Below, piece by piece: positions 51,862 to 64,000 of a stretch of 64,000 nt of DNA (the first letter of the stretch is position 1; every line of letters starts with the position of its first letter). Source of the DNA: Archilochus colubris. Its lineage: Eukaryota; Chordata; Aves; Apodiformes; Trochilidae. A program made the position numbers and the translations under genes. The notes beneath the pieces are model-generated. The model did not search any database and was not told the DNA's origin. It worked only from the letters and a program-made list of their open reading frames with translations. The DNA lies in the NCBI GenBank assembly GCA_023079485.1, contig CM041086.1:13462401-13526400 (forward strand). The letters run 5' to 3'.

Positions 51862-53474
51862 CAAGTGTGAGAAAATAATAATTATTTCACTGTAATATTA
51901 ATATTTTTCAAAAACTAAAGCAGGCTTTGGTAAGAAATTCTTTCCTGGCTAAAAATGGCATCTGTAGTGACAGCTTGTTTGGTGGGGCAGACAACACCAT
52001 ATCAGGTGTTCCCTGCCCTGTATGTCTTTTACTTTTCTGCTATGTTGCTCCAAACATGCTGTCAGTTCAATGCCACAGTGGGTAGTAGTAGAAATGACAA
52101 TTTCCTGACAGTTTAAATGTTAGAGACCTGAATCGTTGTGCCAGCAGCTTTTGAATGGAACCATTCAAGTAAGAGTTTCCTTTTTATTGGAAGGTTGAGC
52201 ACTTTAAGCTGTTTGAACTGGAAACACCTTTTGTTGTGCCTCCCCACTTTGCCCTCTGTCCTTGCAGGACACCAGGTTCCTGCCCATCTCTGGGTGGGTG
52301 GGAGCTGGAGGCCATGGCTTGGATGCTCATGGGCTGTCCCCAGCACAGGCCTGGGAAGCTCAGTTTTGCCAAAAAGCACCAAGTGAACTGCCAGAAAATT
52401 GGTGGGTGTCTGATGGAAATTCCCAATTCTTTGGCAGAAGTTTTCTAAAGCTGAACTATTTTCATAGATTTGGTTTTTTTCTCGGTGGACTAGTGAACTT
52501 CTTCTTTTGCCTCCCTGAAATTTTCTGCACCATCTCACTGAAGTTTCTGTGTGTTTCTACTACTGAGAGGGAAGAAAGTCTGATGCTTGTGACAGCTTCT
52601 TTAGACACCTACTTCTGTCATGTCTTGAATTAAGACATTTAAAACCATGTTTCATCTTTGGAGAGGGGAGCCTTTTTACCATTGTATTAAGTACATCCTT
52701 TAATTGTCCTTTTCTGTGGGAATTCTGTCTAAATGAAGAGTGAGTGCTTGAGACTTTGTGCTTTCAAATGACTTAATAAAAGCCATCCAGTTGTTTATTG
52801 GCTTTCTTGTCAGAAAGGTGATGGAGGTGGCATGTCCCACGTTGCTCTCTCTAATCTGACACCTCATACATTGTGCCTTACGGGAACAAAATGTGAAAGA
52901 AAATCCTTCAGAGATGTCTCAATGGGAACCTTCAGAAATAAGATTTCATCAGTGCCAGGATTTTTATGACAACATAATTAGAGCTTCCACCAGATTGTAA
53001 GAACTCAATTTGTTGAAAATTGTGTAAGCTGATTTAGGGTCAAATCCCAGACTTATTCAGGCTTTCCTCTGCATTTCTATTGGTCTCACTGGCATTAGTC
53101 TAGTTCTGCATTTCTAGCAAAGTCTCTCTGTGCTTCTTGTTGCTCCAATGAGCAATCTTTCTTCTCAAAAACTGTATTTCAGAGCCATATGTTAAAAAGA
53201 TGTTACTGATGCATTTAACAGAGCAAATAGGATCTTTTGTGCTTTAACATTCACTTGATGCTACACAGATATGAAGGTTAGCTCCAACTTTGAGAATCTC
53301 TTGCAATGTAGCCTTGTGTCAACAAAGCCATAGTTGTGAAAACAGAGATAAGATGATAATTTTGAGGGTATTTTGTGCTCTCTCTTCTTTTTCTCACAGT
53401 TATGCTTTTGAAAGTTCAAATCTCCAGTAAATAGAACAGTGAATTTGAGCTTTCTTTATATTTTCCTTTCTGAA
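51862..53474. other. unique non-coding DNA
   Basis: Long frames overlap on both strands around 52113-52633 (141 codons minus; 123 codons plus), but neither carries a motif I recognise. No repeat family seen. Confidence 0.4.
53470..53474. repeat. target site duplication, left copy (ctgaa)
   Basis: These five bases immediately precede the TG terminus of the 95-bp element and are repeated exactly after its CA terminus. Confidence 0.75.
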
Positions 53475-53569
53475 TGTCCTGGTTTGGGCCAGGATAAAGG
53501 AGGAGAGAGACGTTAATAGAGAGCGTCTGTTATTCGGTTTAATTGCCGGGCCAGTGTTAAACTGTGACA
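53475..53569 (+). mobile_element. 95-bp LTR-like element with TG...CA ends
   Basis: The element starts tgtcctggtttgggccagga and ends ccagtgttaaactgtgaca. It is flanked on both sides by the same 5 bp, ctgaa. TG...CA termini with a 4-6 bp target duplication are the hallmark of LTR retroelement integration. The opening words are ones I associate with endogenous retrovirus LTRs of songbirds, from memory only. The two ends form an imperfect inverted repeat (TGTC, then GTTT, then GGCC on both sides). An internal inverted pair agacg/cgtct lies at about 53509-53527. It contains four CpG in 95 bp, unusual for this CpG-poor window. No AATAAA signal and no coding sequence remain, and its length is well below a normal LTR, so it may be an internally deleted solo LTR or a miniature non-autonomous relative. 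Confidence 0.72.
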
Positions 53570-53574
53570 CTGAA
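53570..53574. repeat. target site duplication, right copy (ctgaa)
   Basis: Exact copy of the five bases at 53470-53474, directly after the CA end of the 95-bp element. Confidence 0.75.
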
Positions 53575-56500
53575 GTTGTGTCTTGGAGATGTTTCTCAGC
53601 AAGTCCTGATCAAATTGGCTGAATTTGCAAGTACCTAGATGTGGGGTTTTTACCTGCCAGTTTGGTATAACTTCATGCCCGCATCTGAAAACCCAGCTGG
53701 GATCTCAACAACCACCATAGGAATCATGGCAAGGGGATCAGTTTAGCCAAGTGAATGACTCTTTTGGGGAAGACTATTAGTGTACACACCAGGTGCAGGA
53801 ACAGGTTCTTCTTTTGCAGTGTTGTTTCTAGGTCAAAAACCTGGGCAGGAAATGTTCCCAGCATTGTGATATTTCTGGACTATTTTTCAAAGAGAAAGTA
53901 GCATCAAAATTTCCTTCTCAAAAGTCCTGAATGTTGGATAGGATCCTGAACTCACACGATTGATTATGAATTTTCTCAGATTTCTTAAAATCATATTGTT
54001 AGTCTCAGTAATGTGTGGGGAGACACACTTCACATGTTTATTACTATATTCCAGGAACCCTTGTGCTATGAGCTGGAGCACATCAAACGTGGCTGGAGCA
54101 GTATTTCTACATGACAGAGTTTATAATCCTCATAGCATAAGGTAACCAAAGGGCAGAAGAAAGCACATATGGTCCTTTTCCCTTAGGAAGAGAACCTAGA
54201 TGACAAAACTGGCATGGAGTTAAGGTCATATGGGTGACAGCAGAAGAACAAGAAATGTCCCACATGTCACACAAGCAGCTTCAGTGAAATTTTCTTGTGC
54301 TTCACATTGAGGAAGTTTTTCTAAGCTCATGCTGTGTTTTTCGGGCACCAGGATGGGCAGCAACCCTGCTGTGCTTTGGTGGCACTTCCCTTCACCTCAA
54401 AGGGAAAGGAGGCTCTTGGGAGTCCTAACATCCCATTTTTTTCATATCTCACATAATACAGAACTCATATTTTTGCAAGAGACGAGGAGACCATGGTCAC
54501 CACCTCTAGAAGCAGCTGCAAAGCCATAATTCTGTATACAAGATACTATTCTTAGCACAAACTGAGTTGTTTCATTATCTGGGAGTTCACAGCTTTCCAG
54601 AACCTGACATTGTAGGGAACAGAGCACTGAGATGACAAATAGCTTGTAAGCTTTTAACAAGACAAGTAATCTTTTATATCAGAATTGCTGTAGTATCTAC
54701 TCAGAATGTACCTTTCCAGTAAATCACTCTTATCACCCTTTTTAAATGGAACTGAATTCAGCCCTCTTTCTTCAGGGGCCATCAGATCTAAATGCTGCAG
54801 CTTGTTTAAAGCATCAAGGTTTGATCCTGTAAGATGATGCTGGACCCCCTCAAATCCCAGTGTCAAGTCATTGTCAACAGGCAGTGCTCAGTGTGTCCCA
54901 GAGCTTGGCACTTGTCACAGCACTGGTCTCAAAATGCCTCCTGCACCTCCTGACATAAATGTCACCTCTTTGCTTTCCCCCATCCTCCTCTGATCTTTTT
55001 GTTTCTCCAAGTTCCCTTTCAATGAAATCCTGAGAAAGGGTCTAACACAGTGACACCAGGAGGATGTCTGCAAGCCAAGGATGCTTTTATGGCTGCTGGT
55101 GTCCTCTGCCTCATCTCTTTGTGCTCTCCAAGGGACAGGTGGCATCTCCTTGGGGGTTCCTGGGGGATACCTGCCCTTGTGGGACTCCTTTCTCTGCTGA
55201 CTCCCAGAAACTCCCAGATAAATCATTATAATACCAAAGGCCAGGGTACATATAGGACATAGGCAAAATGAACCTTTGGTTGCTATGATAATTTTCTACA
55301 GAGGTAGCAGGCAGGTTAGGGGCATATTTCTCTATTTGTTCCTGAAGATCCATCCTATCTGGGAGCTGCCAAGTAAAAATTTCAAACCCAAGTTTTGTAA
55401 TCTGTTAGTTTTTAAATATTTTAGCTTTTTGTGTACAGCAGACTGTTAGCAGAGGAGAAAAGAAAGCCAGCTTGAGATATTTCTTGAGATTTTTTGATGC
55501 CTGTTTTTTTAATATCTGTCTTTATTGTGGAAGTGTGGGATACAAGGAGAAATTCTCCAGCTCCATCTAAGTGGTACAAGGTCACTTGGACTGACATAAA
55601 AATACTTTCTCTCTTGCCACTGTGGGAAATGTAATCTATTCATTTTAATGTCCAGTGAGCAAGGGCTGCAAGGGCCACCCTGGTATTTTTATCACTGCTG
55701 CTCTGCTCCAGCTTGTGCCCCGAGGCACAGGTCATGCTTCCAAGCAGTGACAAAAATTGTCATGTTTTAGGCAGGACTAAATGATGAAAGCTTTAAGAAC
55801 TGTAAACCTCAGTAATTGTTTGAAGGAAAATAGTCCCCAATTCTTTCTTTGTGTGAACAGATGAGAATGACATTGTAAACTACAGAACTGGGCTACAGCA
55901 ATCTTGATGTAATTCCCAACACGGCTGGAAGCTTTTCATATCATTTTAGGGCCTCTGGCTTTGCATGACCTGTCCCTCTGCTCCTGCTTTGAAATAGGAT
56001 AATGATATTCCCTTCCTCCACCCTTTGACCACTGCAATTATAGGGTTGGAAGCCAGTGGCACATTAAGTGTTTGTACAGCACTTAGCAGATCCTTGGTGA
56101 TGCATAAAATATCAAGCTACTTCAAATCAGTATTTTACATAGAAAATGAGGGAGCAAACTATCACACGTTTTCTGAATATCTGATAGGTGAAATTAATTT
56201 GAAATGTTTTTGTGGTTTTCTAAGTGGAGTTTCTAAACTTCATTTCTGTTGATAAATGAGATTTTTGTAGAAAGGAGTTTCTGTGAAGTGAGTGTTTGTT
56301 CTGTAGGCAATTTTAAAAAAAAATCTGTTTATGGTAATAGGTGTTATGTTTTAATCCATGTCACAACCTCACCAAACACATCATCTGAAATTGCTCTATT
56401 AACTGAGTTTTTCTTTCCCGTTTACATTGCAACCTTTTTCTTTAAGAAAACACTTTACATCACGTTGTCATGACAACAGAATATGCTCTTGGGTTGAAAT

Positions 56501-58835
56501 GCTGACATTTCTCCTGGTGTTCATAATGCACCCTCTGCTCACTCCTCCCTTCTTGGCCAGTCCTGAGTGTCTCTGCACAGAAATTTTTATCTACAACAGA
56601 GAGATGGATTGGGGGGAAGAAAGGGCTGACTGCCATAGTTTTCTTTTTCTGTGTTTGTGAGTCTCTGTAAGTGGGTAATCGTTTTGAACCTTGGGGATGC
56701 TGCTGTACCAACAGCTTTAACATAATTCAAAGAAGCACAAATACAAGGGAATTTTCTATATCACCAAAATACATCTAAATTGTCTCTCAACCAAATGTGT
56801 GTGCTGGAACTCACGTTCAAGCAATCCTGGGTCTGTTCCAAATGATGTTAGAGAATAAAAAGAAAAGCTTATGATGAACTTGATAATACATCTGACCTAG
56901 AACAGGCTGTAAAATAAGTAAATTCTATTTTGTCTTGTTGGACTCTAGAGATCTTCATACAGAGATTTGAGTCCTACAGTCCTCTGCATATTCAGATGAA
57001 ACCCACATATTTCCTCCCACTCTAAGGAGAATAGGTGATGCTGTATTCTAATTGTAACAATTAGTAGCTAATAATTTGATGTCCACAAGCCATAGAATGT
57101 AGCACATGAAATCACTGCAAAGAGTGTAATTTATTAAAATGTCTGTTTCATGCAGCTTCACTGATTGACCCAGAAGAGTAAGACCTGAAGTTGACCTGTT
57201 AGGCCAAGATTACAGACATTACTTCCCTATAATAATTAAAACAATCATTTTGATTTGTCTCTACCTTGCTTTACCAAACATCCCGGTGACTTCATTTTGG
57301 GTGATTTCTTACCTTTGCTAGTGGTGAGTTTGTAGTTAAAAAGAATCCTGTAAAGCTCCTTAAACCTGTTTTGATATTTGGATATTCTTCTGAATATCTG
57401 AAAAGATGTTTGTAGGTAAAGTGATTTCTGCAGATGGACAGTGGAAATAGATGGGAGAAAAGGGGAAGAGCAGAAAGATTCCCCACAGGATGCAACTGGA
57501 GAGGTTACATAACAATAAATGCTGATGCTGGAAGTTTGCCTCAGTTTTTCAGGCTCTGAGAATATTAGATGAACTTTATGGGCTGGATATAGTTCTGCAT
57601 GTGAGACAGGCAGAGTAGATTTTCTCACATCTGCTTCCTATAGGGTCTTTTATCATCTTCAGAAACATCTGGTACCAGCAACTGTTTGGATACTGGATAA
57701 TAACATGCTGTGAATATGGTCCACCTTGGAAACTCCTTGTTTCTCTGCTGAATATTGTAAATGGAAGAGTTTGACAGGGACATCACAAGCATAAAATAAT
57801 TGTGGTGGCTTCAGGGAGAAGCTGAAGTAGCAAAGTAGAAGAGTAAACAACAGACTGATGTAATCCATGGACAATATTCTCTGATTCAGCAGCTTGTGAG
57901 GTTGTTAATTGGTATTGATCACCTTGTTAGTTAAACAGGAGTGGTTGTTTTTATATGCAGGACACAAACAAGGTTAGAAGTTCCTTGCTAAACTTCATGG
58001 CCTTCACAAACATTGAAGCATCACTTAAAATCTGTAATAAGAAGAGGGTAATGGTAATGAAGCATTTTATCAACTCTCATTTAGTCTAAATAAAAATAAA
58101 ATAGAAATAGAAATATGGGAGAAAATGGAAGGACAAATCAGAACAAGACTTCAGTTACATGAAAAACTCAGAAATTTGAAATTTGTGCTTGGGTTTTGAG
58201 TGAAATCCAGGGTGTCTAATGAAAACTGGTTCACTCAAGCAGGTCCATGGTAAGCAACTTTGTGAATTCAAAGCTGTTCTAATGAAACACAGCTTGTTCA
58301 GTGCCTCCTCTGTTGCAGATGAGATTTGACCTCTAAGTTTGATTTATGTTAGCTAGTGATTATTTTCTACTTTTCACAAGAGAAAACTTCAGGTTAAAAT
58401 TTTATTAAACAGGATGTAGGTCTCTGAGAACTTTCAGTCCTAACTAATTGGCTTAGATCAAAAAATCCCCAACCAGCTGCAGTTATAAGCCCTTTTATTT
58501 TATTACATACGTGGCTCTTTCTGCCTCTCTGCATAGAAATTTCGATGCCAAAGCTACATCAGAATGAAGACTGGGTGGTGGGGGTGTGTGTTTAAAAGTG
58601 AAGATAGATTAGCTAAACTAATGAGTCTAGATGAGCCTAATTAAAATTAATAGTGAATTTAGAAATGAGAAAATAATTATGGCATTGAGTAAAACAGCAA
58701 GATGAAGAAAGCAACTGTAACAGATTATAAAGCTGCTGTGGGAAGCTGCCAGAAGACCACTTGCCTCTTGTTTGCTAAATGGACTCATCAAAGCAACTAC
58801 CTAGCCCACCTCTGACATCAAGCATAAAAGATTTT
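53575..58835. other. unique AT-rich non-coding DNA
   Basis: About 5 kb without a recognised repeat family or exon. The 127-codon minus-strand frame at 57245-57628 is the longest and has no domain or signal that I recognise. Confidence 0.4.
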
Positions 58836-59572
58836 CATAGAATCATAGAATTAGCCGGGTTGGAAGGGACCTCAGAGATCATCTAGTCCAACCCTTGACC
58901 CACCGGAGCAGTTGCTAGACCATGGCACTGAGTGCCACATCCAGTCTTTTTTTAAATGTCTCCAGGGACGGAGAATCTACCACCTCCCCGGGCAGTCCAT
59001 TCCATAGCCTAATCACCCTCTCCGTGAAGAAATCTTTCTAATATCTAACCTAAACCTCCCCTGGCACAACTTAAGACTGTGTCCTCTTGTCTTGTTGAAG
59101 GTCGTCTGTGAAAAGAGTCCAGTTCCCACCTCGCTACAGCCTCCTTTCAGGTAGTTGTAGCAGCAATGAGGTCTCCCCTGAGCCTCCTCTTCTTCAGGCT
59201 GAACAGCCCCAGCTCTCTCAGCCTCTCCTCATAGGGCCTGTGCTCGAGTCCCTTCACCAACCTGGTTGCCCTCCTTTGGACCTGTTCCAGGACCTCTACA
59301 TCCTTCTTAAACTGAGGGGCCCAGAACTGGACACAGTACTCGAGGTGTGGCCTCACCAGCGCTGAGTATAGGGGCAGAATCACCTCCCTGGACCTGCTGG
59401 TGACGCAGTTTTTGATACAGACCAGGATGCCATTGGCCTTCTTGGCCACCTGGGCACACTGCTGGCTCATGTTCAGTTTCTTGTCGATGCAGACTCCCAG
59501 GTCCCTTTATGCCTGGCTGCTCTCCAGCCACTCTGTGCCCAGCCTGTAGCGCTGCATGGGGTTGTTGTGGCC
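58836..59572 (-). mobile_element. CR1 LINE fragment, ~737 bp, longest copy
   Basis: A 5'-truncated CR1 in minus orientation. Two reverse octamers (catagaat) mark the 3' end at the low coordinate. The conserved 3' UTR and the pol C-terminus follow. It then extends about 180 bp further 5' than the 33618 copy, into the region encoding RYRLGTEWLESSQA and [18 protein letters not shown]. Homology stops abruptly near gttgttgtggcc at 59572. No target duplication is evident. The subfamily is the same as at 33618 and 10924. Confidence 0.96.
59072..59572 (-). pseudogene. CR1 pol C-terminal remnant, broken
   Basis: Pol C-terminal region of CR1, without the catalytic core. The readable part includes [61 protein letters not shown] and [19 protein letters not shown]. 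It is disabled by an in-frame TAA at 59507-59509, where related copies would have a sense codon after SSQA. It is also disabled by a 1-bp deletion near 59162 that changes the frame right after GDLIA, so that ATTT and a stop follow. The methionine at 59470 is internal and not a natural start. Together with the intact 33618 copy this indicates an older insertion. Confidence 0.85.
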
Positions 59573-62500
59573 ACTTAAGAACTGATGTCAGTGACAGGGA
59601 ATGAAATTGCAGTTTTCTGTAGTCTTCTCTAGCTTTTTGTTTAGCCAGAAGGCAATGTGATACCAGCACATAGGCTTCTACCTTGCAGTGACTTCAGTTG
59701 GCATTTTTATGTCAGGTCTAAATCTAATCCTCGTGGTCCAGTCATAGTAGCCCCAACATAAAGTGTAAACCATAAGTTTTCTCCTTGAAATGCTTTCTAC
59801 AATAAAACTAAAGGAATTCACAGGGAGTCAGCTCAGGAAACATCCCCAGAGTCTTGTACCCTGAGAGAAGGCTTTGGACTGCTGTCTTGGATTCCCACTC
59901 CAGCTAAAACATTCAGACCTCCTGCATATTTTCAGTCTTTAGCAGTTAATATACCAACAGTATTTCAGTAAAGAACAGTTCCCTAAAAGTAAGTTTTAGC
60001 TTCCTTTCTCTCCAGTTCTGGTCATTAGTCTGGTTAAGGCAGGTCATTCCTTTGAAGCATCCTGAGCAAGAAACATTTAGCTGAGGTGCTTCAGCCAAGA
60101 TCCAAGCTGTTAAAAGTCACTGTCAATCACCAAAAGGTGAATCTTGCCTCCTGCTTATCTCTCATCACAACTGATTCTTTACAACAGGATCATAATTCTA
60201 TCCCCATAGTTTGTTCCACCACATTTTTGTCAAAAAACAGTTTGTGAATATGCCTGTGTGAAGCATTTAAAAACCTTCCACTAAGGTATTTGAAGAGAGC
60301 AGGGCTATTTCAGATTCTCTGTGTTCTGCTTTTTGGTTCAGAGACTTTTTCTTGGTAATTTGCAAATGAAATCAAAACTCTTTAGAAAGCTGAGGCACAC
60401 CAGGCTGGCTGGGCTGTGAAGAGCCCTCCTACCCTGCAGTGTGTCTGCAGCTTGGGAATCCCTGAACTCACCAAAACCATTTTTTTAGAATCATCCTCAT
60501 CTAAACTCTGAGAAGGCTGGGTTTTTCTTATCCATTGAAGTTTTTTAACAACGGGACTGTAGCATTTCCTGACAGACAGAGAAATGAAAAGCTTTTAATT
60601 CTCTTCCATGCATTGCAGATTTGTTCAGCTGGATTTCTGTGGGCTCTGTCAGTGTCTCTGCATTTGTGAGAGTTGAGAGTAACCTTAATGGTATTTCTAG
60701 TGGGCAAACTTGCTCTCATGTTCACTTTCTCTGTCAATCAGCTCATTTAGTTTAATTTCCATCTTTTGGACAAAACCAAGGTCTGAATTAAGTTATCCCA
60801 TATATCTAATGCCTTATTTGATTAAAGTATATGGTGGCTCCATATCTTTCTTTACAGAAAGTGATGTAGTAGCACGGTGGGGAGTGTGCCTGCCCCTTCC
60901 AAACATCATATCTGGAGAGTTGGAACTGCTAATATGATATTGCACTAAAGCTGAAAATTAAGCTACAAAACCAAGGAATCCCTTTTGTGTAGAGCCAACT
61001 GGTGGATGGGACCCAGCCCATTTAAAATGTCCACCCCTGATAACATCTATCAGTGATGCTTCACCACAGGTAGCAAAAATTAATTCATTTATGCTTCTCA
61101 TTTTATTTTTATACTTTATTTCATTTCCATTTCTGTTTATAAGGGCACTTTATTAGATTTTAATTAGTGGATATCTGTGGGTACCTGGCTCAGTTTCAGG
61201 TTGTTTGAAGAGGCATTTGCAAATATTTTAGGATCTTCATATACACACAGTCACAAAACTGGAGCTTTTTTCAGTTTCTTTAAGATTCTACAGAGGTGCT
61301 GATTTCCTGATTACCACAGTTATTCCTCACTGAAGGGTGGGAATGTTGAGAATCTCCTGCTGAGCCTACAGCATTCTTAATCAGGTAATGTGGGAGTCAC
61401 TCTGTAGATTAAAAAATCATTTTCACATGTGTTATTATTACAGCCAAGTGAATGGAATGAGGGAAGTGAAAGGAAAACCCTCAATCTCTACAGCCTCATT
61501 TAGGGAAGTGTGTATCAAAATCTGAAATCAGCAGCACAGTTTTCTGCAGTGTTCTGCTGTGGCCAGATATTAATTTTCCTCTTTGCTAACGTGGGACTGG
61601 CTGGGCTTCAGGAATGCAGGAAGGGAACTGCTGGGAAGCCTGGGGCATCTCCAGACCAATGAGCAAAGACATGGACACTGCAACAGATTTTGTTTCTGAA
61701 GTCATCAAGGGTTTAGAAAAAAATGGTCTGATGCAATGGAGAGCATTACTTCCAGAGCAATGTTTGTCAGCATATGGATCAACTTCCAAAGCCAACTAAA
61801 TCTCCAAAATCTTGGAAGTTTTACCATTAGACTTTTTTTGTTGAATTTCCTGCTACTCAGAAGGTAACACTGACTAACAGAAAATCACTGAAATTTAAAT
61901 TGCTTGTACACCCACAGAAATGTAGTGGGTTTGGAGTATGACTGATGCACAAAAGGGAGGAACTCACTGCACTTTTTCATAAGCATTTTGAATGCCTAAG
62001 TTAACTCATGGTTTGTGATAAGGAATGAATTTAATGTTTTGTGACCCTGGAAAGATATGATAGGAAACTTTGCTTTTTGCTAAGAGGCACAGAAATCTAA
62101 GGGAGATCATAAGCAGGGACCTGGAGAACAGATCAAAAGAAAGAAATTTTGCGTCTGAATCACGTCAGGATTTTCCCCCCAAAAATGATACATTTTGTTG
62201 ATCACAACATATTTGTAAAACTTGCTCTTAGCCTAAAAGAAATTGGAGGCCAATGTAGAAAGCACAAAAATATTTGTACTAGTCTGGCATACTTAACAAT
62301 CTGAAGATGCTAATTTTCCTTTCCATTCGCTTTGCTTCTGATTGATCTTCTTTGTTTATTACAAGCAAAATTTAAAAATACCAGAATTATTCTGATTTCA
62401 GTTCATTCCATGCATTTTAAAAAGCTGTAATACTGTTTGGGGGTTTTGTTTGTGCACGTGCTTTTAAAAAGAATTTATTTGACTGAAAAGGTAATTCTGC

Positions 62501-64000
62501 CTTTCCAGAAATTAAAATAGAACGAGATTAGAAATCCTTTGCCCATACCCCCCCTTCTTCAAGTCCTGTTTGAGCCTTTTTGTAAACATAAATTTTCTTT
62601 GAAATAGCAGATGTGTACGATGCCTGGTGAGCAAAGCAGCAAAATAACATGATTGCTGTTTAATCAGAGCATAAGTGTTGGGAAGCTGCTGCTTTGTATC
62701 TTGTAAAGCTGAGGACATTTGGAGCAAGTGGTAGAACTTCTGTTTGGGGGATCCAGCAATATCATTTCATGAAATGTGATTCTCTATTCCAGCTATTGAA
62801 AATAAATACTTATGACCAAGACTAGACAGGAACCCTAATTATTTGTAGTTGATAATTGCAAGTGAATTTGCTGATGGAACTTGATTTGCCTTTGGAGCTT
62901 CATGATCATTAATGTGCTTCTCCCAGTGGTTTGAGCAGAATTCCAACAAGTGTGTGTGGTTTGCCTGCTGAATTTCAAATCTTAACTTCTGACAATGCAT
63001 CATCTTTCACAGGCCCATGAGTGAAAATTTAGACATTCTTCCAAATGCTGTGGTTTTCTAGTTGTGAAGTGCCAGGGCGTCACAGCCCATTTTAGGGGTC
63101 TTGCTTTGGTAGCCAAGATAGAACTCAGATATGTGGGATGCCCTTTCACAGCTTCTGTCTCAGTGCATCTTGGTCTCCCCATGAAGCTTCTGTTTGCAGT
63201 ACAGTTCTCAGAAAGTTGTTGATTTAATTGGGGTTATGCTGTCTCTTGCAGCTTCTTCCCTACATTTCTTTGATTTTGCTTGAATTGTTTTCTGATATTA
63301 CAAGAGTACTTCATGGCTATGGTACAGAACTCAGTGCTATTGCCTGAGAATCTTCACATCATTATTAAGAACATCTGCTAAGTTAGATGTGTGAGGCTGA
63401 ACTGCTTTTCTGCTTATATTTAGTGATGACTTTTTTTAAAAGCACATGGAGTCCTTTTCTGTGAATGTCACTCGTGCAAGTTGTCTGATTTTTGTACCTG
63501 CACTTTCCTGTGCTATATCTACTAAGCTTTCATGCTCTCCTGTGCCACTTCCTCCTAGGGAAAAAAAAAATCCAGCTAGATCATGGATGTTTTCAACTGA
63601 TTGACTAGCTGGCAAAACAAATTGTTGGTAATGTGCTCCATCTGCTTTCTGTTCTCCAGGATCCAGTAGCAGTTGGTAGTGAGACTACCAAGGCAGCAGT
63701 CCAGATTCGCATTGTGTCTGGTGTGTAGGCATAAAAGGAAAGAAATGGAGGTAGGAGTGTGAGATTTCCCTTCAGTCTCTGTACAAGCAAGTAGGGCACC
63801 TTAAAAGAATATTAAAAAGAATTTCACTAGGATGTGACTGAAAATGTATCAGAGAGACTTTTTTCTAGGTAATTGTTCAAGTAATCGTTTATTATATATC
63901 TCCAGTATTAAAAATTAAAATCTCATAGAGTTTAGCTCGTTAACAAAATTAACCAAAGAGTGAATGAAAAAGCATTTCAATCATTCCTACAGCCATGTGT
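59573..64000. other. unique AT-rich non-coding DNA
   Basis: No exon, RNA gene or transposable element recognised. Frames are 60-75 codons, except those that run out of the CR1 at 59572. Short A and T tracts occur, for example near 63560. Confidence 0.4.

Noticed and set aside
52113..52633. Frames of 141 codons (minus) and 123 codons (plus)
   Set aside because: They overlap on opposite strands with no motif, splice pattern or family resemblance that I can see.
57245..57628. 127-codon minus-strand frame
   Set aside because: No family resemblance, low-GC lysine/serine-rich tail, and an overlapping frame in another phase; consistent with chance.
59307..59669. 120-codon minus-strand frame in the CR1 at 58836
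   Set aside because: It lies in a different frame from the CR1 pol motifs and runs out into flanking DNA.
1..64000. CRISPR arrays, bacterial operons, phage or plasmid modules
   Set aside because: No regularly spaced repeats with unique spacers, no long gene-dense frames and no ribosome binding pattern. The CR1 content points to a bird nuclear genome.

Overview
This window looks like a stretch of a bird nuclear genome, probably intronic or intergenic. The main evidence is eight truncated copies of the CR1 LINE, the dominant avian retrotransposon. They are recognisable from the attctatg octamer at the 3' end, the conserved 3' UTR, and the C-terminal part of the CR1 pol protein. A very short LTR-like element of a type I associate with songbirds and relatives is also present. 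The DNA is AT-rich and CpG-poor. I found no coding exon, no RNA gene, no CpG-island promoter and no bacterial or viral gene organisation. Nearly all open reading frames are 60-145 codons long, unconserved to my eye, and expected by chance or by composition. I cannot say which gene or species this is.

Layout. 1-3.5 kb: unique DNA with one CR1 3' end (1082-1184). 3.5-4.4 kb: an uninterrupted 899-nt pure pyrimidine tract built of about 60 units of a 14-15 bp repeat, the most striking object in the window. 4.4-10.9 kb: unique DNA with an old CR1 end (6691-6899), a CTG microsatellite (7493-7515) and A-rich tracts near 9.2 kb. 10.0-12.3 kb: a more GC-rich zone with a CR1 (10924-11475). 12.3-33.6 kb: long AT-rich unique DNA with only small simple repeats. 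33.6-42.6 kb: a CR1-rich stretch with four copies (33618-34174, 35755-35872, 38380-38852, 42288-42611). 42.6-58.8 kb: unique DNA containing a TG/TA microsatellite with a 16-bp palindrome (51035-51090), a G-rich tract (51842-51861) and the 95-bp LTR-like element with a perfect 5-bp target duplication (53475-53569). 58.8-59.6 kb: the longest CR1 (58836-59572). 59.6-64 kb: unique DNA.

The CR1 copies differ in apparent age. The 33618-34174 copy keeps the pol reading frame open from its 5' truncation point to what I take as the natural stop. The 58836-59572 copy has one in-frame stop and one frameshift. The 10924 copy is frameshifted. The 6691, 35755, 38380 and 42288 copies are more diverged or belong to other subfamilies. 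All lack the catalytic part of the reverse transcriptase, so none is autonomous.

I did not find a previously undescribed multi-gene system. The items most worth checking are the long homopyrimidine array and the 95-bp element.
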